From Polaribacter filamentus (GTDB lineage: Bacteria > Bacteroidota > Bacteroidia > Flavobacteriales > Flavobacteriaceae): a stretch of DNA of 64,000 bases. The position numbers and the translations under genes are program-made. Below, piece after piece: positions 26,396 to 36,032 of the stretch. Every line of letters begins with the position of its first letter. Position 1 is the stretch's first letter. Where the stretch lies: contig NZ_MQUA01000013.1 of NCBI RefSeq assembly GCF_002943715.1, positions 2,101,001 to 2,165,000 of the forward strand. Reading direction: 5' to 3'. The notes beneath the pieces are model-generated. The model was not told the origin of the DNA and ran no database searches. It saw only the letters and a list, made by a program, of their open reading frames with translations.

Positions 26396-28312
26396 ATGAA
26401 AAAATTTTTAGTTAAACCAATTTTTACACTTATCATACTGGCCATTTCCTTGGTAAGCTGTCAAGAAGAAGATTTACCAAAAGCAAATTTTAATACGAGT
26501 TTAGTTACAAGTATAGATGCTGCTCCAAGCCATGAAAAAGTAGTCTTATCTTGGATTAAACCAGCTCAGGATCTTCCAGTTGCATATAGAGTCTCATGGA
26601 CGCCTAGAGGTGAAACTGCTGATCTTGCCACAACCGAGACTTCTTATGAAATTTCAGGCCTAGAAATAAATAAAGATTACATTTTCGCTGTACAGGCAAT
26701 TTATAAAGAAAGTGTTTCAGGGAAAAGAAATATCGAAGTTACCATACCAGATGAAATTAATTTTAAAGCTTTTGCTGGATCAAAATTTGTGCAGCTGCAA
26801 TGGAATTCACCAAATCGGGATGATCTTGTTGGTTATGAACTGATAACAAGTGCTGATTCTCAAACTTTTCAATTAGATAAAAATACCACGTCTTATGTTG
26901 TTGCCAATTTAGAAAATGGTACAGAATATAGCTTCACATTAACACCTAAATATCAAAATGGTCTTGGTAACTTAATTGAACAAGCAGCTACACCAGGATT
27001 TGTAGAAATGATATTTGCTTCTAAAGATTTGGTAAACTCTGGAGAATCTATTGACTTCTCTTATAACCCTGCTTTTTTATTAAATCAAGAAATAGCTACT
27101 TATAGTTGGGATTTTAATGATGGGACAACAGATGCTACACAAGACCCTACACATTCTTTTAGTAAACCAGGAAAATATGAAATTTCATTAGAGATAGTAG
27201 ATACTAATGGTACAAGCTATTCATCAACTAAAATAATTGATATTGTTGGAATTAATTGGGAGTTTGCTGTATCAACACATATAAAAACAGGTACGTCTCT
27301 AAGAGGATCTGATGGTACACTTTACATTGGCAACTCGGCTGGAGACTTCTATGCGCTAAACCCTGATGGTACCGAAAAATGGACGCTATCACTTGGTGGT
27401 GATATTTATGGTGGCTGTCCTGTACAAGGGTCAGATGGAACCATTTATATAACTAATAGAAATGGTAATTTATATGCCATTTCTCAAACAGGGACTATCA
27501 ATTGGACTTTTGCTACTGATAATGCAAATGGTATTTGGGGAAGTGCTGCAATTGCCACTGATGGTACTATTTACATTAATGATGAAAAAGCCAATTTTTA
27601 CGCCGTAAATTCTAGTGGAAATAAAATTTGGAGTTATGCTCACGGTGGTGGGACTTCAAGTCCAGCTATAGCAACAGATGGAACTATTTATTTTGGATCA
27701 AAAGATAAGAACTTATACGCTTTGAATTCTGACGGATCTCTTAAATGGAATTATACAACAGGAGGAAGTGTAGAATGTTCTCCAGCAATTGGGGCAAATG
27801 GAACAATATATTTTGGAGCTTCTGATAAGATATTTTATGCCGTAACTTCTGAAGGAACGTTGCAGTGGTCATATAATTTTGAGGTAGAAAAGACGGCAGG
27901 TACCGCTGTAATAGGTGAAGATGGAACAATATTTATAGGAGCAAGAGACGAAAAGTTTTATGCATTCAACGCAGGTGGAGGTTTGAAATGGACGAAAGAT
28001 GGTTTTGGGCGTTTTATATTTGTAACTGCTACCCTAGATGCAAATGGTTATTTATACGTTGGAGATGAAAGAGGGGATTTATATGCACTTAATCAAGAGA
28101 ATGGAGATACTCTATGGAAAATAGATACAGGTAAAATATTTTCATCACCTACAATAGGTGAAAATGGTAATTTATTTATAGGTACGCTAATTGATTCAAA
28201 TTCCGCTCCAACAGCACGTTTCTTATCAATATATGGTGCAACCGATGCCTTGGCAGATAGCTCATGGCCAACAGCACGAGGAAATAAAAATCAAACAGGG
28301 AGAAACCCTTAA
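26396..28312 (+). CDS. surface lipoprotein with two FN3 domains, a PKD domain and a PQQ-like beta-propeller
   Basis: 638 residues. Lipoprotein signal ends SLVSCQEE. Two fibronectin-III domains (about 35-118 and 120-203), a PKD domain (about 205-285, YSWDFNDGTTD and HSFSKPGKY) and a beta-propeller of about seven blades (about 290-625), each with a DGTIYIG-like strand. It sits where other SusCD loci encode SusE/F-type surface glycan-binding proteins, so it is probably the binding lipoprotein, with the propeller as ligand-binding head. The Trp docking blades resemble quinoprotein repeats, but enzyme activity is unlikely. Confidence 0.8.
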   Translation: MKKFLVKPIFTLIILAISLVSCQEEDLPKANFNTSLVTSIDAAPSHEKVVLSWIKPAQDLPVAYRVSWTPRGETADLATTETSYEISGLEINKDYIFAVQAIYKESVSGKRNIEVTIPDEINFKAFAGSKFVQLQWNSPNRDDLVGYELITSADSQTFQLDKNTTSYVVANLENGTEYSFTLTPKYQNGLGNLIEQAATPGFVEMIFASKDLVNSGESIDFSYNPAFLLNQEIATYSWDFNDGTTDATQDPTHSFSKPGKYEISLEIVDTNGTSYSSTKIIDIVGINWEFAVSTHIKTGTSLRGSDGTLYIGNSAGDFYALNPDGTEKWTLSLGGDIYGGCPVQGSDGTIYITNRNGNLYAISQTGTINWTFATDNANGIWGSAAIATDGTIYINDEKANFYAVNSSGNKIWSYAHGGGTSSPAIATDGTIYFGSKDKNLYALNSDGSLKWNYTTGGSVECSPAIGANGTIYFGASDKIFYAVTSEGTLQWSYNFEVEKTAGTAVIGEDGTIFIGARDEKFYAFNAGGGLKWTKDGFGRFIFVTATLDANGYLYVGDERGDLYALNQENGDTLWKIDTGKIFSSPTIGENGNLFIGTLIDSNSAPTARFLSIYGATDALADSSWPTARGNKNQTGRNP

Positions 28313-28588
28313 ACACCTTTTATTTAATTAGAATTAACAACATTTTAAATGGGTGGAATTACAATATCTGCCCATTTAATCTCTAAATAGCTGATGTCAA
28401 ATATTACTATTTGATACTAGTTTAGAGAAACCCTTATATCAAAAAAAGGAGAAAAAACATACATATTTATGTGCTAGTTCTTTCTTAAAAAAAATAAGAC
28501 AAATAGTTTTTTACTAGCTATTATTTAAATAACGATTAACCTTAAAACAACAAATTATGAAAAAATTACACAAAGTAGAATTAAAGGA

Positions 28589-30004
28589 ATGTATGCATTT
28601 CTTTTTTTAATGATGGTGCACTCATTTAGCTCTTTTGCTCAAACTTTTACAGAAGTGGAAAGTATTCCGTTTACTGGCACGAATGATGGAACAAATATTT
28701 TTGCGGATATCGATGGTGACGACGATTTAGATTTACTTATTCTTGGAGATAGTAGTGGGAATAGCGATGGCTCTGGTTTTATTGCTGAATTGTATAGCAA
28801 CAATGGTTCTGGTGTATACAGTTTAATAGCTGGAACTACTTTTACAGGAGTAGAAAGGGGAAGTGCTGTTTTTGGAGATGTAGATGGCGATGGCGATTTA
28901 GATGTTATCATTTCTGGCGATGATGGGCCAAGTCAAATTACAAAGATGTATCTAAATGATGGTACTGGTATATTTACTGAATCTAATACGCACTCGTTTA
29001 CGGGCGTTAGAGGTGATAGTAGTCTGGCATTGGCAGATGTGGATGGAGACACCGATTTAGACCTATTACTTACAGGATGGAGTGGTGTACGTACTGCTGA
29101 ATTGCATTTAAACGACGGTTCAGGTACCTTTACTTTAGATGCTACGGCTCCATTTAAACTTTATGATGGCGGTAGTATTGATTTTGCAGATGTTGATGGA
29201 GATGGTGATAATGATGTATTATTAACTGGTAAAGAATCAGTTTCTAACGCAGCCTTGTCAGAATTGTATTTAAATAATGGATCTGGAACTTTTACTTTGG
29301 ATGCGACAGCTACAGCAACTATAGAAAATGTACGATCTAGTGACGCCCAATTTGCAGATATTGATGGCGATGGCGATTTAGATGTCATAGTATCTGGATG
29401 GAATGAATCTAATGGTGCAACAAAACTATATACAAATGCTTCAGGTGTATTTAGCCTGCATGCTGCTTTAGAAGGTTTTACAACCCCAAGAATTGATTTT
29501 ACAGATTTAGATAATGACGGTGATATGGATCTTGTCTTATCAGGAAAACAAGTCACATCTGGGGTAGCAGAAACCGAAATATATTTAAATGATAGTTCAG
29601 GTAATTTTACAATCACAACCGATACAGTTCTAGGTACTAGAAGTGGGGATATAGCATCTGCTGATATTGATGGAGATGGTGATAATGATTTGGTTATTAG
29701 TGGATGGGATGAAACATCAAGAAACATAAAATTATATACAAATGACTTGGTTATATTAGGTGTTGACAAGTCTTTGTTAAGTGAAGTCGTATTTTACCCA
29801 AATCCTACAAGAGGTATACTTAACATTAATTTTAAAAATAATCTATCAATCAATAGTATTAAAGTTTTTAACATTTTAGGCAGAGAAATTGAAGTTAAAA
29901 TAATCAATAATACAGTCGATTTGTCTAACCTCTCTTCAGGTATTTATTTATTAAAAATTGATTCAGAATTTGGATCAATTTTTAAAAGAATTATAAAAGA
30001 GTAA
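28589..30004 (+). CDS. seven-bladed FG-GAP/VCBS calcium-binding protein with T9SS sorting domain
   Basis: 471 residues. Seven DxDGDxDxD calcium-binding motifs (DIDGDDDLDLLILG, DVDGDGDLDVIISG and so on) spaced about 50 residues apart predict a seven-bladed propeller, followed by a T9SS domain (about 400-471, YPNPTRGILNINF, LSSGIYLLKI). The start is doubtful: ATG 28557 gives MKKLHKVELK and joins the secretion signal if one A is added at 28583-28586. In cassette 2 this position holds a PQQ-type propeller instead. Confidence 0.8.
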   Translation: MYAFLFLMMVHSFSSFAQTFTEVESIPFTGTNDGTNIFADIDGDDDLDLLILGDSSGNSDGSGFIAELYSNNGSGVYSLIAGTTFTGVERGSAVFGDVDGDGDLDVIISGDDGPSQITKMYLNDGTGIFTESNTHSFTGVRGDSSLALADVDGDTDLDLLLTGWSGVRTAELHLNDGSGTFTLDATAPFKLYDGGSIDFADVDGDGDNDVLLTGKESVSNAALSELYLNNGSGTFTLDATATATIENVRSSDAQFADIDGDGDLDVIVSGWNESNGATKLYTNASGVFSLHAALEGFTTPRIDFTDLDNDGDMDLVLSGKQVTSGVAETEIYLNDSSGNFTITTDTVLGTRSGDIASADIDGDGDNDLVISGWDETSRNIKLYTNDLVILGVDKSLLSEVVFYPNPTRGILNINFKNNLSINSIKVFNILGREIEVKIINNTVDLSNLSSGIYLLKIDSEFGSIFKRIIKE

Positions 30005-30017
30005 TATAAATAGAGTA

Positions 30018-30068
30018 TCGAAATAGGTTATCTAGATTAAAGAACCATTCTATATTAGCCTATTTCGA
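30018..30068. promoter_or_regulatory. 10-bp inverted repeat between the FG-GAP and GDPD genes
   Basis: TCGAAATAGG and CCTATTTCGA form a perfect 10-bp stem around a 31-base loop. There is no T-run, so it is not a clear terminator; it could be a processing or stability element in the transcript. Confidence 0.4.
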
Positions 30069-30110
30069 ACTTAATTATAAATGTGTAAAATTTATTAAAA
30101 CCAACAGTGT

Positions 30111-31052
30111 ATGTCTTTTAAGCATAAGCAAATTTTAATACTTAGTTTAATTATAATAGTATTGTTTCAATGTAAACAGATAAAAAGGGAAAAGACCATT
30201 AATAATGAAATGAGGATAACTAAACTATTAGAAAACTTTAAAAATAGTGTAGGTAAAGATGTTATCGTTGTAGCACATAGAGGTGATTGGAGAAATGCTC
30301 CTGAGAACTCTTTGCAAGCCATTGAAAATTGCATTAAAATGGGTGTTGATATGGTAGAATTAGATGTTCAAAAAACAAAGGATAATCATTTAATTATTAT
30401 ACATGATAAGCGTTTAGATAGAACAACTACAGGTAAAGGTTTAGTCTCAGATTGGACATTAGATTCTTTAAAAACGTTATCACTTAAAAATGGATTAGGA
30501 AACCCAGAAAAGTTACATAAGATTCCAACTTTAGAAGAAGCTCTTTTAACAACAAAAGGGAAAATACTGGTTAACTTAGATAAATGTTATGAGTATTTTG
30601 ATGATGCATTAAAGATTATAAAAAAAACAGGGACTTCAAACCAAGTCCTTATCAAAGGGTTTTATAAAACTGTTGACGAAGTTCAAAAAGATTTAGGAAC
30701 GAGTATAGATTCAATTTTATTTATGCCAGTACTTAATTTAGATCGTCAAATTAATCCAGATAAAATAATTAAAAATTTTCAGAGTCATATTAAGCCGGCT
30801 GCGGTGGAACTGATTTTTTCAAAAGACACATCTAATGTCATTAATCAACTTTCCCAAATAAAAAAGAATGGTAGCAGAGTGTGGGTAAATTCATTATGGG
30901 CATCGTTAAATGCGGGTTATGAAGATGAATTAGCTGTGAGTCAAACAGATAGTATTTATGGTTGGTATATTAAAAAAGGAGTAAATATTATTCAAACGGA
31001 TAGACCACAATTATTACTAAACTACTTAAGAAGTAAAGGTTTACACGAGTAA
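30111..31052 (+). CDS. lipoprotein glycerophosphodiester phosphodiesterase (cassette 1)
   Basis: 313 residues. Lipoprotein signal (IIIVLFQCKQ) then one GDPD domain filling the rest: VAHRGDWRNAPENSLQAI, MVELDVQKTKDNHLIIIHDK (catalytic Glu, Asp, His), LVNLDKCYEYFDD and a C-terminal IIQTDRPQLLLNYL. It should split glycerophosphodiesters into glycerol-3-phosphate and an alcohol, probably on the periplasmic side. Start ATG 30111. The next gene, an organophosphate antiporter, would import the product. Confidence 0.87.
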   Translation: MSFKHKQILILSLIIIVLFQCKQIKREKTINNEMRITKLLENFKNSVGKDVIVVAHRGDWRNAPENSLQAIENCIKMGVDMVELDVQKTKDNHLIIIHDKRLDRTTTGKGLVSDWTLDSLKTLSLKNGLGNPEKLHKIPTLEEALLTTKGKILVNLDKCYEYFDDALKIIKKTGTSNQVLIKGFYKTVDEVQKDLGTSIDSILFMPVLNLDRQINPDKIIKNFQSHIKPAAVELIFSKDTSNVINQLSQIKKNGSRVWVNSLWASLNAGYEDELAVSQTDSIYGWYIKKGVNIIQTDRPQLLLNYLRSKGLHE

Positions 31053-31144
31053 TATCAAGTTTTATTATTTTGCTTAGTTGAAGACAATTGCTGCAATTTA
31101 ATAGCAGCACTTCTTTAGCTTAAAATGTTATATAACAAATTTCT

Positions 31145-32448
31145 ATGATAAATTATTTTAAAAAATCACCTAAAAGACCTATTAGGATAACAGAAGAAGA
31201 GCAAAAATCATATTATAGAAAACTAAAGTGGCAAGTATTTATATCTGCAACTTTAGGTTATGGGTTCTATTACGTGTGCAGATTAAGTTTAAATGTTGTT
31301 AAAAAACCCATTGTAGATGCTGGTATTTTAACAGAATCAGAATTGGGACTTATCGGTTCTACCCTATTCTTTGCCTATGCGATTGGAAAATTAATCAATG
31401 GGTTCTTGGCTGATCATACTAATATTAAGCGTTTTATGACAACTGGTCTTTTAATATCGGCATTAGCAAACTTAATTATGGGTTTTACAAGTACTTTTCT
31501 ATTCTTTGCTATTTGTTGGGGGTAAATGGTTGGGTACAATCAATGGGAGCTCCTTCAAGTGTCGTATCATTATCTAGATGGTATAAAGATTCTGAGCGTG
31601 GAAGTTTTTATGGGTTTTGGAGTACTAGTCACAATATTGGTGAAGCAATTACTTATATTTTAACAGCAGTTATTGTCTCTTATTTTGGTTGGCAATGGGG
31701 TTTTAGAGCTGCTGCAATAGTAGGTTTATTAGGTGCATTAATGGTATCGATCTTCTTTCATGACACACCAGAAAGTAAAGGTTTACCTCCTGTAAATAAG
31801 GATTTCACGACAAAGAAAACCTCAACTTGGTCAGAACAAAAAGATGTTTTAAAAAATCCTTATGTCTGGTTATTAGCCTTATCTAGTGCATTCATGTACA
31901 TTTCTAGATATGCTGTTAATAGTTGGGGACCTTACTATTTTGAAGCTGCTAAAGGGTACACATTAACGCAGGCAAATAGCTTAGTTGCCATAAGTGCAGT
32001 TTGTGGAATTTTAGGAACAGCGTCATCAGGTTTTGTTTCAGATAAATTCTTTAAAGGAAGAAGAAATGCTCCTGCATTAATTTTTGGGTTAATGAATGTT
32101 TTTGCACTTTCACTTTTTTTATTAGGCCCTAAAAATATGTGGTGGTTAGATGCAACAAGTATGGTCATTTTTGGTTTAGGGATTGGTGCATTAATCTGTT
32201 ATTTAGGTGGTTTAATGGCCGTTGATATTGTATCCAAAAAAGCATCAGGTGCAGCATTAGGTATCGTGGGTATAATGAGCTATACTGCTGCTGGAATTCA
32301 GGATATAGCAAGTGGCTACTTAATTGAAAACAATAAAAAAGTTTTGAATGGTGAGATAATTTATAACTTTGATACGATCTCTATTTTTTGGATAGGAGCT
32401 GCTGCCCTTTCTGTTTTATTAGCATTATTTGTATGGAAAAAAACGTAA
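31145..32448 (+). pseudogene. OPA-family MFS transporter (GlpT/UhpC-like), cassette 1, one frameshift
   Basis: Twelve-helix antiporter of the organophosphate:phosphate type. It has the VCRLSLNVVKKPIVD helix 1 motif and the family signature SLSRWYKDSERGSFYGFWST followed by SHNIGEA. The frame breaks at a run of five G (31518-31522): one more G gives CWGVNGWVQSMG, as in the intact copy at 57344 (CWGINGWVQSMG). Glycerol-3-phosphate is the natural guess for substrate because GDPD is adjacent, but hexose phosphates cannot be excluded. Confidence 0.87.
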
Positions 32449-32467
32449 ATAAATTAAAAAAGATTAA

Positions 32468-33085
32468 ATGAATAAAATAAAAAACATAATTTTTGATCTA
32501 GGAGGCGTTATTATGAACCTTGACGTGCCTAAAACCATTATAGAATTTGAAAAAATAGGAATAACAAATATTGTAAATAATACAGGTCACCATTATACAG
32601 ATCCTATTTTTTATGATTTTGAAATAGGTAAAGTATCCGAATTTGAATTTATAGAGAAGCTTAAAAGTATATCAATTTTAGATCCATCTACTAATGAAGT
32701 TATAGAAGCGTGGAATGCAATGATACTAGATATGCCAAGTGAAAGAATAGATATCCTTTTAAATTTAAAAGAGAATTACAAGATTTTTCTTTTAAGCAAC
32801 ACAAATAGTATTCATCAGAAAAAATTTATCAGCGAGGTAAATGAAGAAAACAATATCTCTTTCAATGATTTATTCCAAAAGGCATATTATTCATTTGAAG
32901 TAGGCATTAGAAAGCCTGATAAAGAGGTTTTTGAATTCACTTTGAACGACAGCAATCTAAATCCAAAAGAAACCTTATTCGTGGATGATTCTATTGATAA
33001 TATTAAAGCGGCACAAGATATAGGTATTCAAACATACCATATTGATGGTAAGAACTCCATTGAAAAATTATTTTCAAATAATTAG
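32468..33085 (+). CDS. HAD-superfamily phosphatase (YihX-like)
   Basis: 205 residues. HAD motifs: nucleophile in IIFDLGGVIMNLD (the DxGGV form seen in YihX-like enzymes), a Ser/Thr motif near LLSNTNS, Lys in RKPDKEVF, and the metal-binding LFVDDSIDNIKAA. It probably dephosphorylates a small sugar or glycerol phosphate in the cytoplasm. It follows the transporter by 19 bases and precedes xylB by one base, so it links the phosphodiester and xylose modules. Decayed copies lie at 7322 and 41039, and a stub at 58659. Confidence 0.85.
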   Translation: MNKIKNIIFDLGGVIMNLDVPKTIIEFEKIGITNIVNNTGHHYTDPIFYDFEIGKVSEFEFIEKLKSISILDPSTNEVIEAWNAMILDMPSERIDILLNLKENYKIFLLSNTNSIHQKKFISEVNEENNISFNDLFQKAYYSFEVGIRKPDKEVFEFTLNDSNLNPKETLFVDDSIDNIKAAQDIGIQTYHIDGKNSIEKLFSNN

Positions 33086-33086
33086 T

Positions 33087-34568
33087 ATGTATTATTTAGG
33101 ATTAGATATTGGTAGCTCTTCTATAAAAGCTGCATTAGTAGAAGTATCAACCGGAAAAAGTATTGGAGTCGTTCAAGAGCCCAAAGAAGAAATGAGCATG
33201 TTTGCTCAAAAAAATGGTTGGGCAGAACAAAAACCAGATGATTGGTGGCTGCATAGTTGCAACGCAATTAAAAACTTAAAAAAGCAATATAACATCAGTA
33301 AAACACAAATAAAAGGTATTGGTATTTCGTATCAAATGCATGGTTTGGTTTTGGTTGATAAAAAAGGAGATCCGTTAAGAAATTCTATTATTTGGTGCGA
33401 TTCTAGAGCCGTAGAAATTGGCAACAACGCTTTTGAAGAAATTGGCGAAGAAAAATGTGCTTCACATTTATTGAATTCACCTGCAAATTTTACAGCATCA
33501 AAATTAAAATGGATAAAAGAAAATGAGCCTGCTATTTATAAGCAGATTTACAAGTTTATGTTGCCAGGAGATTATGTGGCGTATAAATTTTCAAACAAAA
33601 TAAATACCACTATTTCAGGATTATCCGAAGGGATTTTTTGGGATTTTAAAAACGATTCCATTGCAGATTTTTTATTAGAATATTACGGAATTGACAAAAA
33701 TTTAGTACCAGATATTGTTGACACTTTTGGAATTCAATCTTTAGTAGATGAAAAAGGAGAAGAAGAAAGCGGCATTGCTGCAGGAACTCCAATTTATTAC
33801 AGAGCAGGTGATCAACCAAATAACGCACTTTCTTTAAACGTTTTTAATCCAGGAGAAGTTGCTGCAACTGGTGGAACATCAGGAGTTGTATATGCAGTTA
33901 CAGATAATTTATCCGGAAAAGAAAGTACAAGAGTCAATAATTTTGCACACGTAAATTATTCAAAAAATAGCAAAAGAATAGGGAAGTTATTAAATATCAA
34001 TGGCGCAGGAATTCAATATAGATGGTTGCTAAATAATTTGGCAGTAAGTTCTTACGAAGAAATGAATACGTTGGCTTCAGAAATTCCAATCGGTTCAGAT
34101 GGAGTCTGCGTAATTCCGTTTGGTAATGGCGCAGAACGCATGTTAAACAACAAAGAAATTGGTACTCGAATCGTAAACATGAACCTGAATAATCATCACA
34201 AAGGGCATGTTTGTAGAGCCGCTTTAGAAGGTATTGCGTTCTCTTTTTATTACGGAATGGAAATCTTAAAATCAGACGGAATTCAACCAAATGTTATAAG
34301 AGCAGGAAATGATAATTTATTTCGTTCAGAAATTTTTGCAAATACGGTGGCAACTTTAATTCAGCAAGAAATTGAAATTTATAACACAACCGGCGCAATT
34401 GGCGCAGCAAGAGCAGCTAACCTTCATACAGGCGATTTTGAAGGATTTAGCAAATCGATTATGGACAACGACCATGTAATGACTTTTATGCCATTTAAAG
34501 ACAAAAAACCATATTTAGAAGCTTATAGCAATTGGAAAAAAGAACTAGAACTCGTAGTAAATAAATAA
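33087..34568 (+). CDS. xylB: xylulokinase
   Basis: 493 residues from ATG 33087 (MYYLGLDIGSSSIKAAL); an in-frame upstream ATG would overlap the HAD gene and is not preferred. FGGY kinase with ISYQMHGLVLVD, IIWCDSRA, LPGDYVAYK, SGLSEGIFWD and ATGGTSGVVYA. It phosphorylates D-xylulose to xylulose-5-phosphate. First gene of the xylose run, apparently translated together with the HAD gene. Confidence 0.93.
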   Translation: MYYLGLDIGSSSIKAALVEVSTGKSIGVVQEPKEEMSMFAQKNGWAEQKPDDWWLHSCNAIKNLKKQYNISKTQIKGIGISYQMHGLVLVDKKGDPLRNSIIWCDSRAVEIGNNAFEEIGEEKCASHLLNSPANFTASKLKWIKENEPAIYKQIYKFMLPGDYVAYKFSNKINTTISGLSEGIFWDFKNDSIADFLLEYYGIDKNLVPDIVDTFGIQSLVDEKGEEESGIAAGTPIYYRAGDQPNNALSLNVFNPGEVAATGGTSGVVYAVTDNLSGKESTRVNNFAHVNYSKNSKRIGKLLNINGAGIQYRWLLNNLAVSSYEEMNTLASEIPIGSDGVCVIPFGNGAERMLNNKEIGTRIVNMNLNNHHKGHVCRAALEGIAFSFYYGMEILKSDGIQPNVIRAGNDNLFRSEIFANTVATLIQQEIEIYNTTGAIGAARAANLHTGDFEGFSKSIMDNDHVMTFMPFKDKKPYLEAYSNWKKELELVVNK

Positions 34569-34576
34569 GAAGAAAA

Positions 34577-34623
34577 AGCTTTTGGCAATTGGCCTTTAGC
34601 AAAAAAAAGAATCGCCAAAAGCT
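34577..34623. promoter_or_regulatory. inverted repeat in the xylB-xylA spacer
   Basis: AGCTTTTGGC (34577-34586) and GCCAAAAGCT (34614-34623) are perfect 10-bp arms. The spacer also repeats pieces of the same words (GGCCTTTAGC, AAAGGCTAAA). It may fold in the mRNA ahead of xylA or be a small intergenic repeat. No T-run follows. Confidence 0.4.
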
Positions 34624-34650
34624 AAAAGCGAAAGGCTAAAATTAAAAATC

Positions 34651-35967
34651 ATGGCAAATAAAGAATATTTTAAAGGAATCAACAAAATTCAATTTGAAGG
34701 AAAAGAGTCAGACAATCCATTAGCATTTAAATACTACAATCCAGACCAAGTAGTTGCAGGAAAAACAATGAAAGAATGGTTTAAATTTTCTATTGCTTAC
34801 TGGCATACTTTCTGCGGACAAGGTGCAGACCCTTTTGGACCAGGAACACAAAATTTTCCTTGGGATCAAGCTACAGATGCTATTCAAGCTGCTAAAGACA
34901 AAGCAGACGCAGCGTTTGAATTCATCAACAAAATGGGTTTTGATTATTTCTGTTTCCACGATTACGATTTAATTAAAGAAGGCGCAACTTTTGCGGAATC
35001 TGAAAAAAGATTGGACGTAATTACAGATTATATCAAAACAAAACAAGCAGAAAGTGGTGTGAAATTATTATGGGGAACAGCGAACTGTTTTTCAAATCCA
35101 CGTTATATGAATGGTGCTGCTACCAATCCAGATTTTAATGTGTTGGCAAGAGCTGGCGGACAAGTAAAATTAGCGTTGGACGCTACCATTAAATTAGGTG
35201 GAGAAAACTATGTTTTTTGGGGAGGAAGAGAAGGTTATATGTCTTTGTTAAACACAGATATGGGACGTGAACTTGATCACATGGCACAATTTCTAACCAT
35301 GGCAAGAGATTATGCAAGAGCACAAGGTTTTAAAGGAACTTTCTTTATAGAGCCAAAACCAATGGAACCCATGAAACATCAATATGATTTTGATTCTGCT
35401 ACTGCAATCGGCTTTTTAAAAGAATATGGTTTAGACAAAGATTTCAAAATGAACATTGAGGTAAATCACGCAACTTTGGCACAACATACTATGCAACACG
35501 AAATGGCAGTTGCTGCCAAAGCAGGAATGTTAGGAAGTATCGATGCCAACAGAGGAGATTACCAAAATGGTTGGGATACAGATCAATTTCCAAACAACAT
35601 TCAAGAAACCACAGAAGCCATGTTAGTATTCTTAGAAGCTGGGGGGTTACAAGGTGGTGGTGTTAATTTTGATGCAAAAATCAGAAGAAATTCTACAGAT
35701 ATGGACGATGTTTTTCACGCGCACATTGGTGGAGCAGATACCTTTGCAAGAGCTTTAATTACTGCTGATAAAATTATGACTTCTTCTGCTTACAACTCAT
35801 TAAGAGAAAAAAGATATAGTTCCTTTGATGCTGGAAAAGGAAAAGATTTTGAAGCAGGAAAATTAGAACTTTCAGATTTGTATAAAATTGCCCAAGAAAA
35901 TGGCGAATTAACTCTACAGAGTGGCAAACAAGAGCTATTTGAAAATATTATTAATCAATATATATAG
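34651..35967 (+). CDS. xylA: xylose isomerase (class II)
   Basis: 438 residues, full length. Diagnostic motifs: [13 protein letters not shown] (catalytic His), [37 protein letters not shown] (metal ligands), [10 protein letters not shown] and [14 protein letters not shown]. It converts D-xylose to D-xylulose with divalent metal. It has its own terminator directly after it, so the following symporter probably has a separate promoter. Confidence 0.96.
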   Translation: MANKEYFKGINKIQFEGKESDNPLAFKYYNPDQVVAGKTMKEWFKFSIAYWHTFCGQGADPFGPGTQNFPWDQATDAIQAAKDKADAAFEFINKMGFDYFCFHDYDLIKEGATFAESEKRLDVITDYIKTKQAESGVKLLWGTANCFSNPRYMNGAATNPDFNVLARAGGQVKLALDATIKLGGENYVFWGGREGYMSLLNTDMGRELDHMAQFLTMARDYARAQGFKGTFFIEPKPMEPMKHQYDFDSATAIGFLKEYGLDKDFKMNIEVNHATLAQHTMQHEMAVAAKAGMLGSIDANRGDYQNGWDTDQFPNNIQETTEAMLVFLEAGGLQGGGVNFDAKIRRNSTDMDDVFHAHIGGADTFARALITADKIMTSSAYNSLREKRYSSFDAGKGKDFEAGKLELSDLYKIAQENGELTLQSGKQELFENIINQYI

Positions 35968-35968
35968 T

Positions 35969-36011
35969 AATATTCCCAAATCTTAGAAATTAAGTTTTGG
36001 GAATATTTTTA
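35969..36011 (+). terminator. rho-independent terminator after xylA
   Basis: AATATTCCCAAA (35969-35980) pairs perfectly with TTTGGGAATATT (35996-36007), followed by a T-run. It lies immediately after the xylA stop codon. Confidence 0.85.
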
Positions 36012-36032
36012 AATAACACTTAAAAACAAATT

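Noticed and set aside
26396-28312. PQQ-dependent dehydrogenase
   Set aside because: Blade motifs resemble quinoprotein repeats, but no cofactor- or calcium-ligating catalytic residues or haem motif are seen, and the context favours a binding role.
31090-31108. GCTGC / GCAGC hairpin before the cassette 1 OPA transporter
   Set aside because: Only a 5-bp stem with a 9-base loop; could easily be chance.
33042-33086. Upstream in-frame ATG for xylB
   Set aside because: It overlaps the end of the HAD gene and would add residues before the conserved YYLGLDIGSSS start of FGGY kinases.
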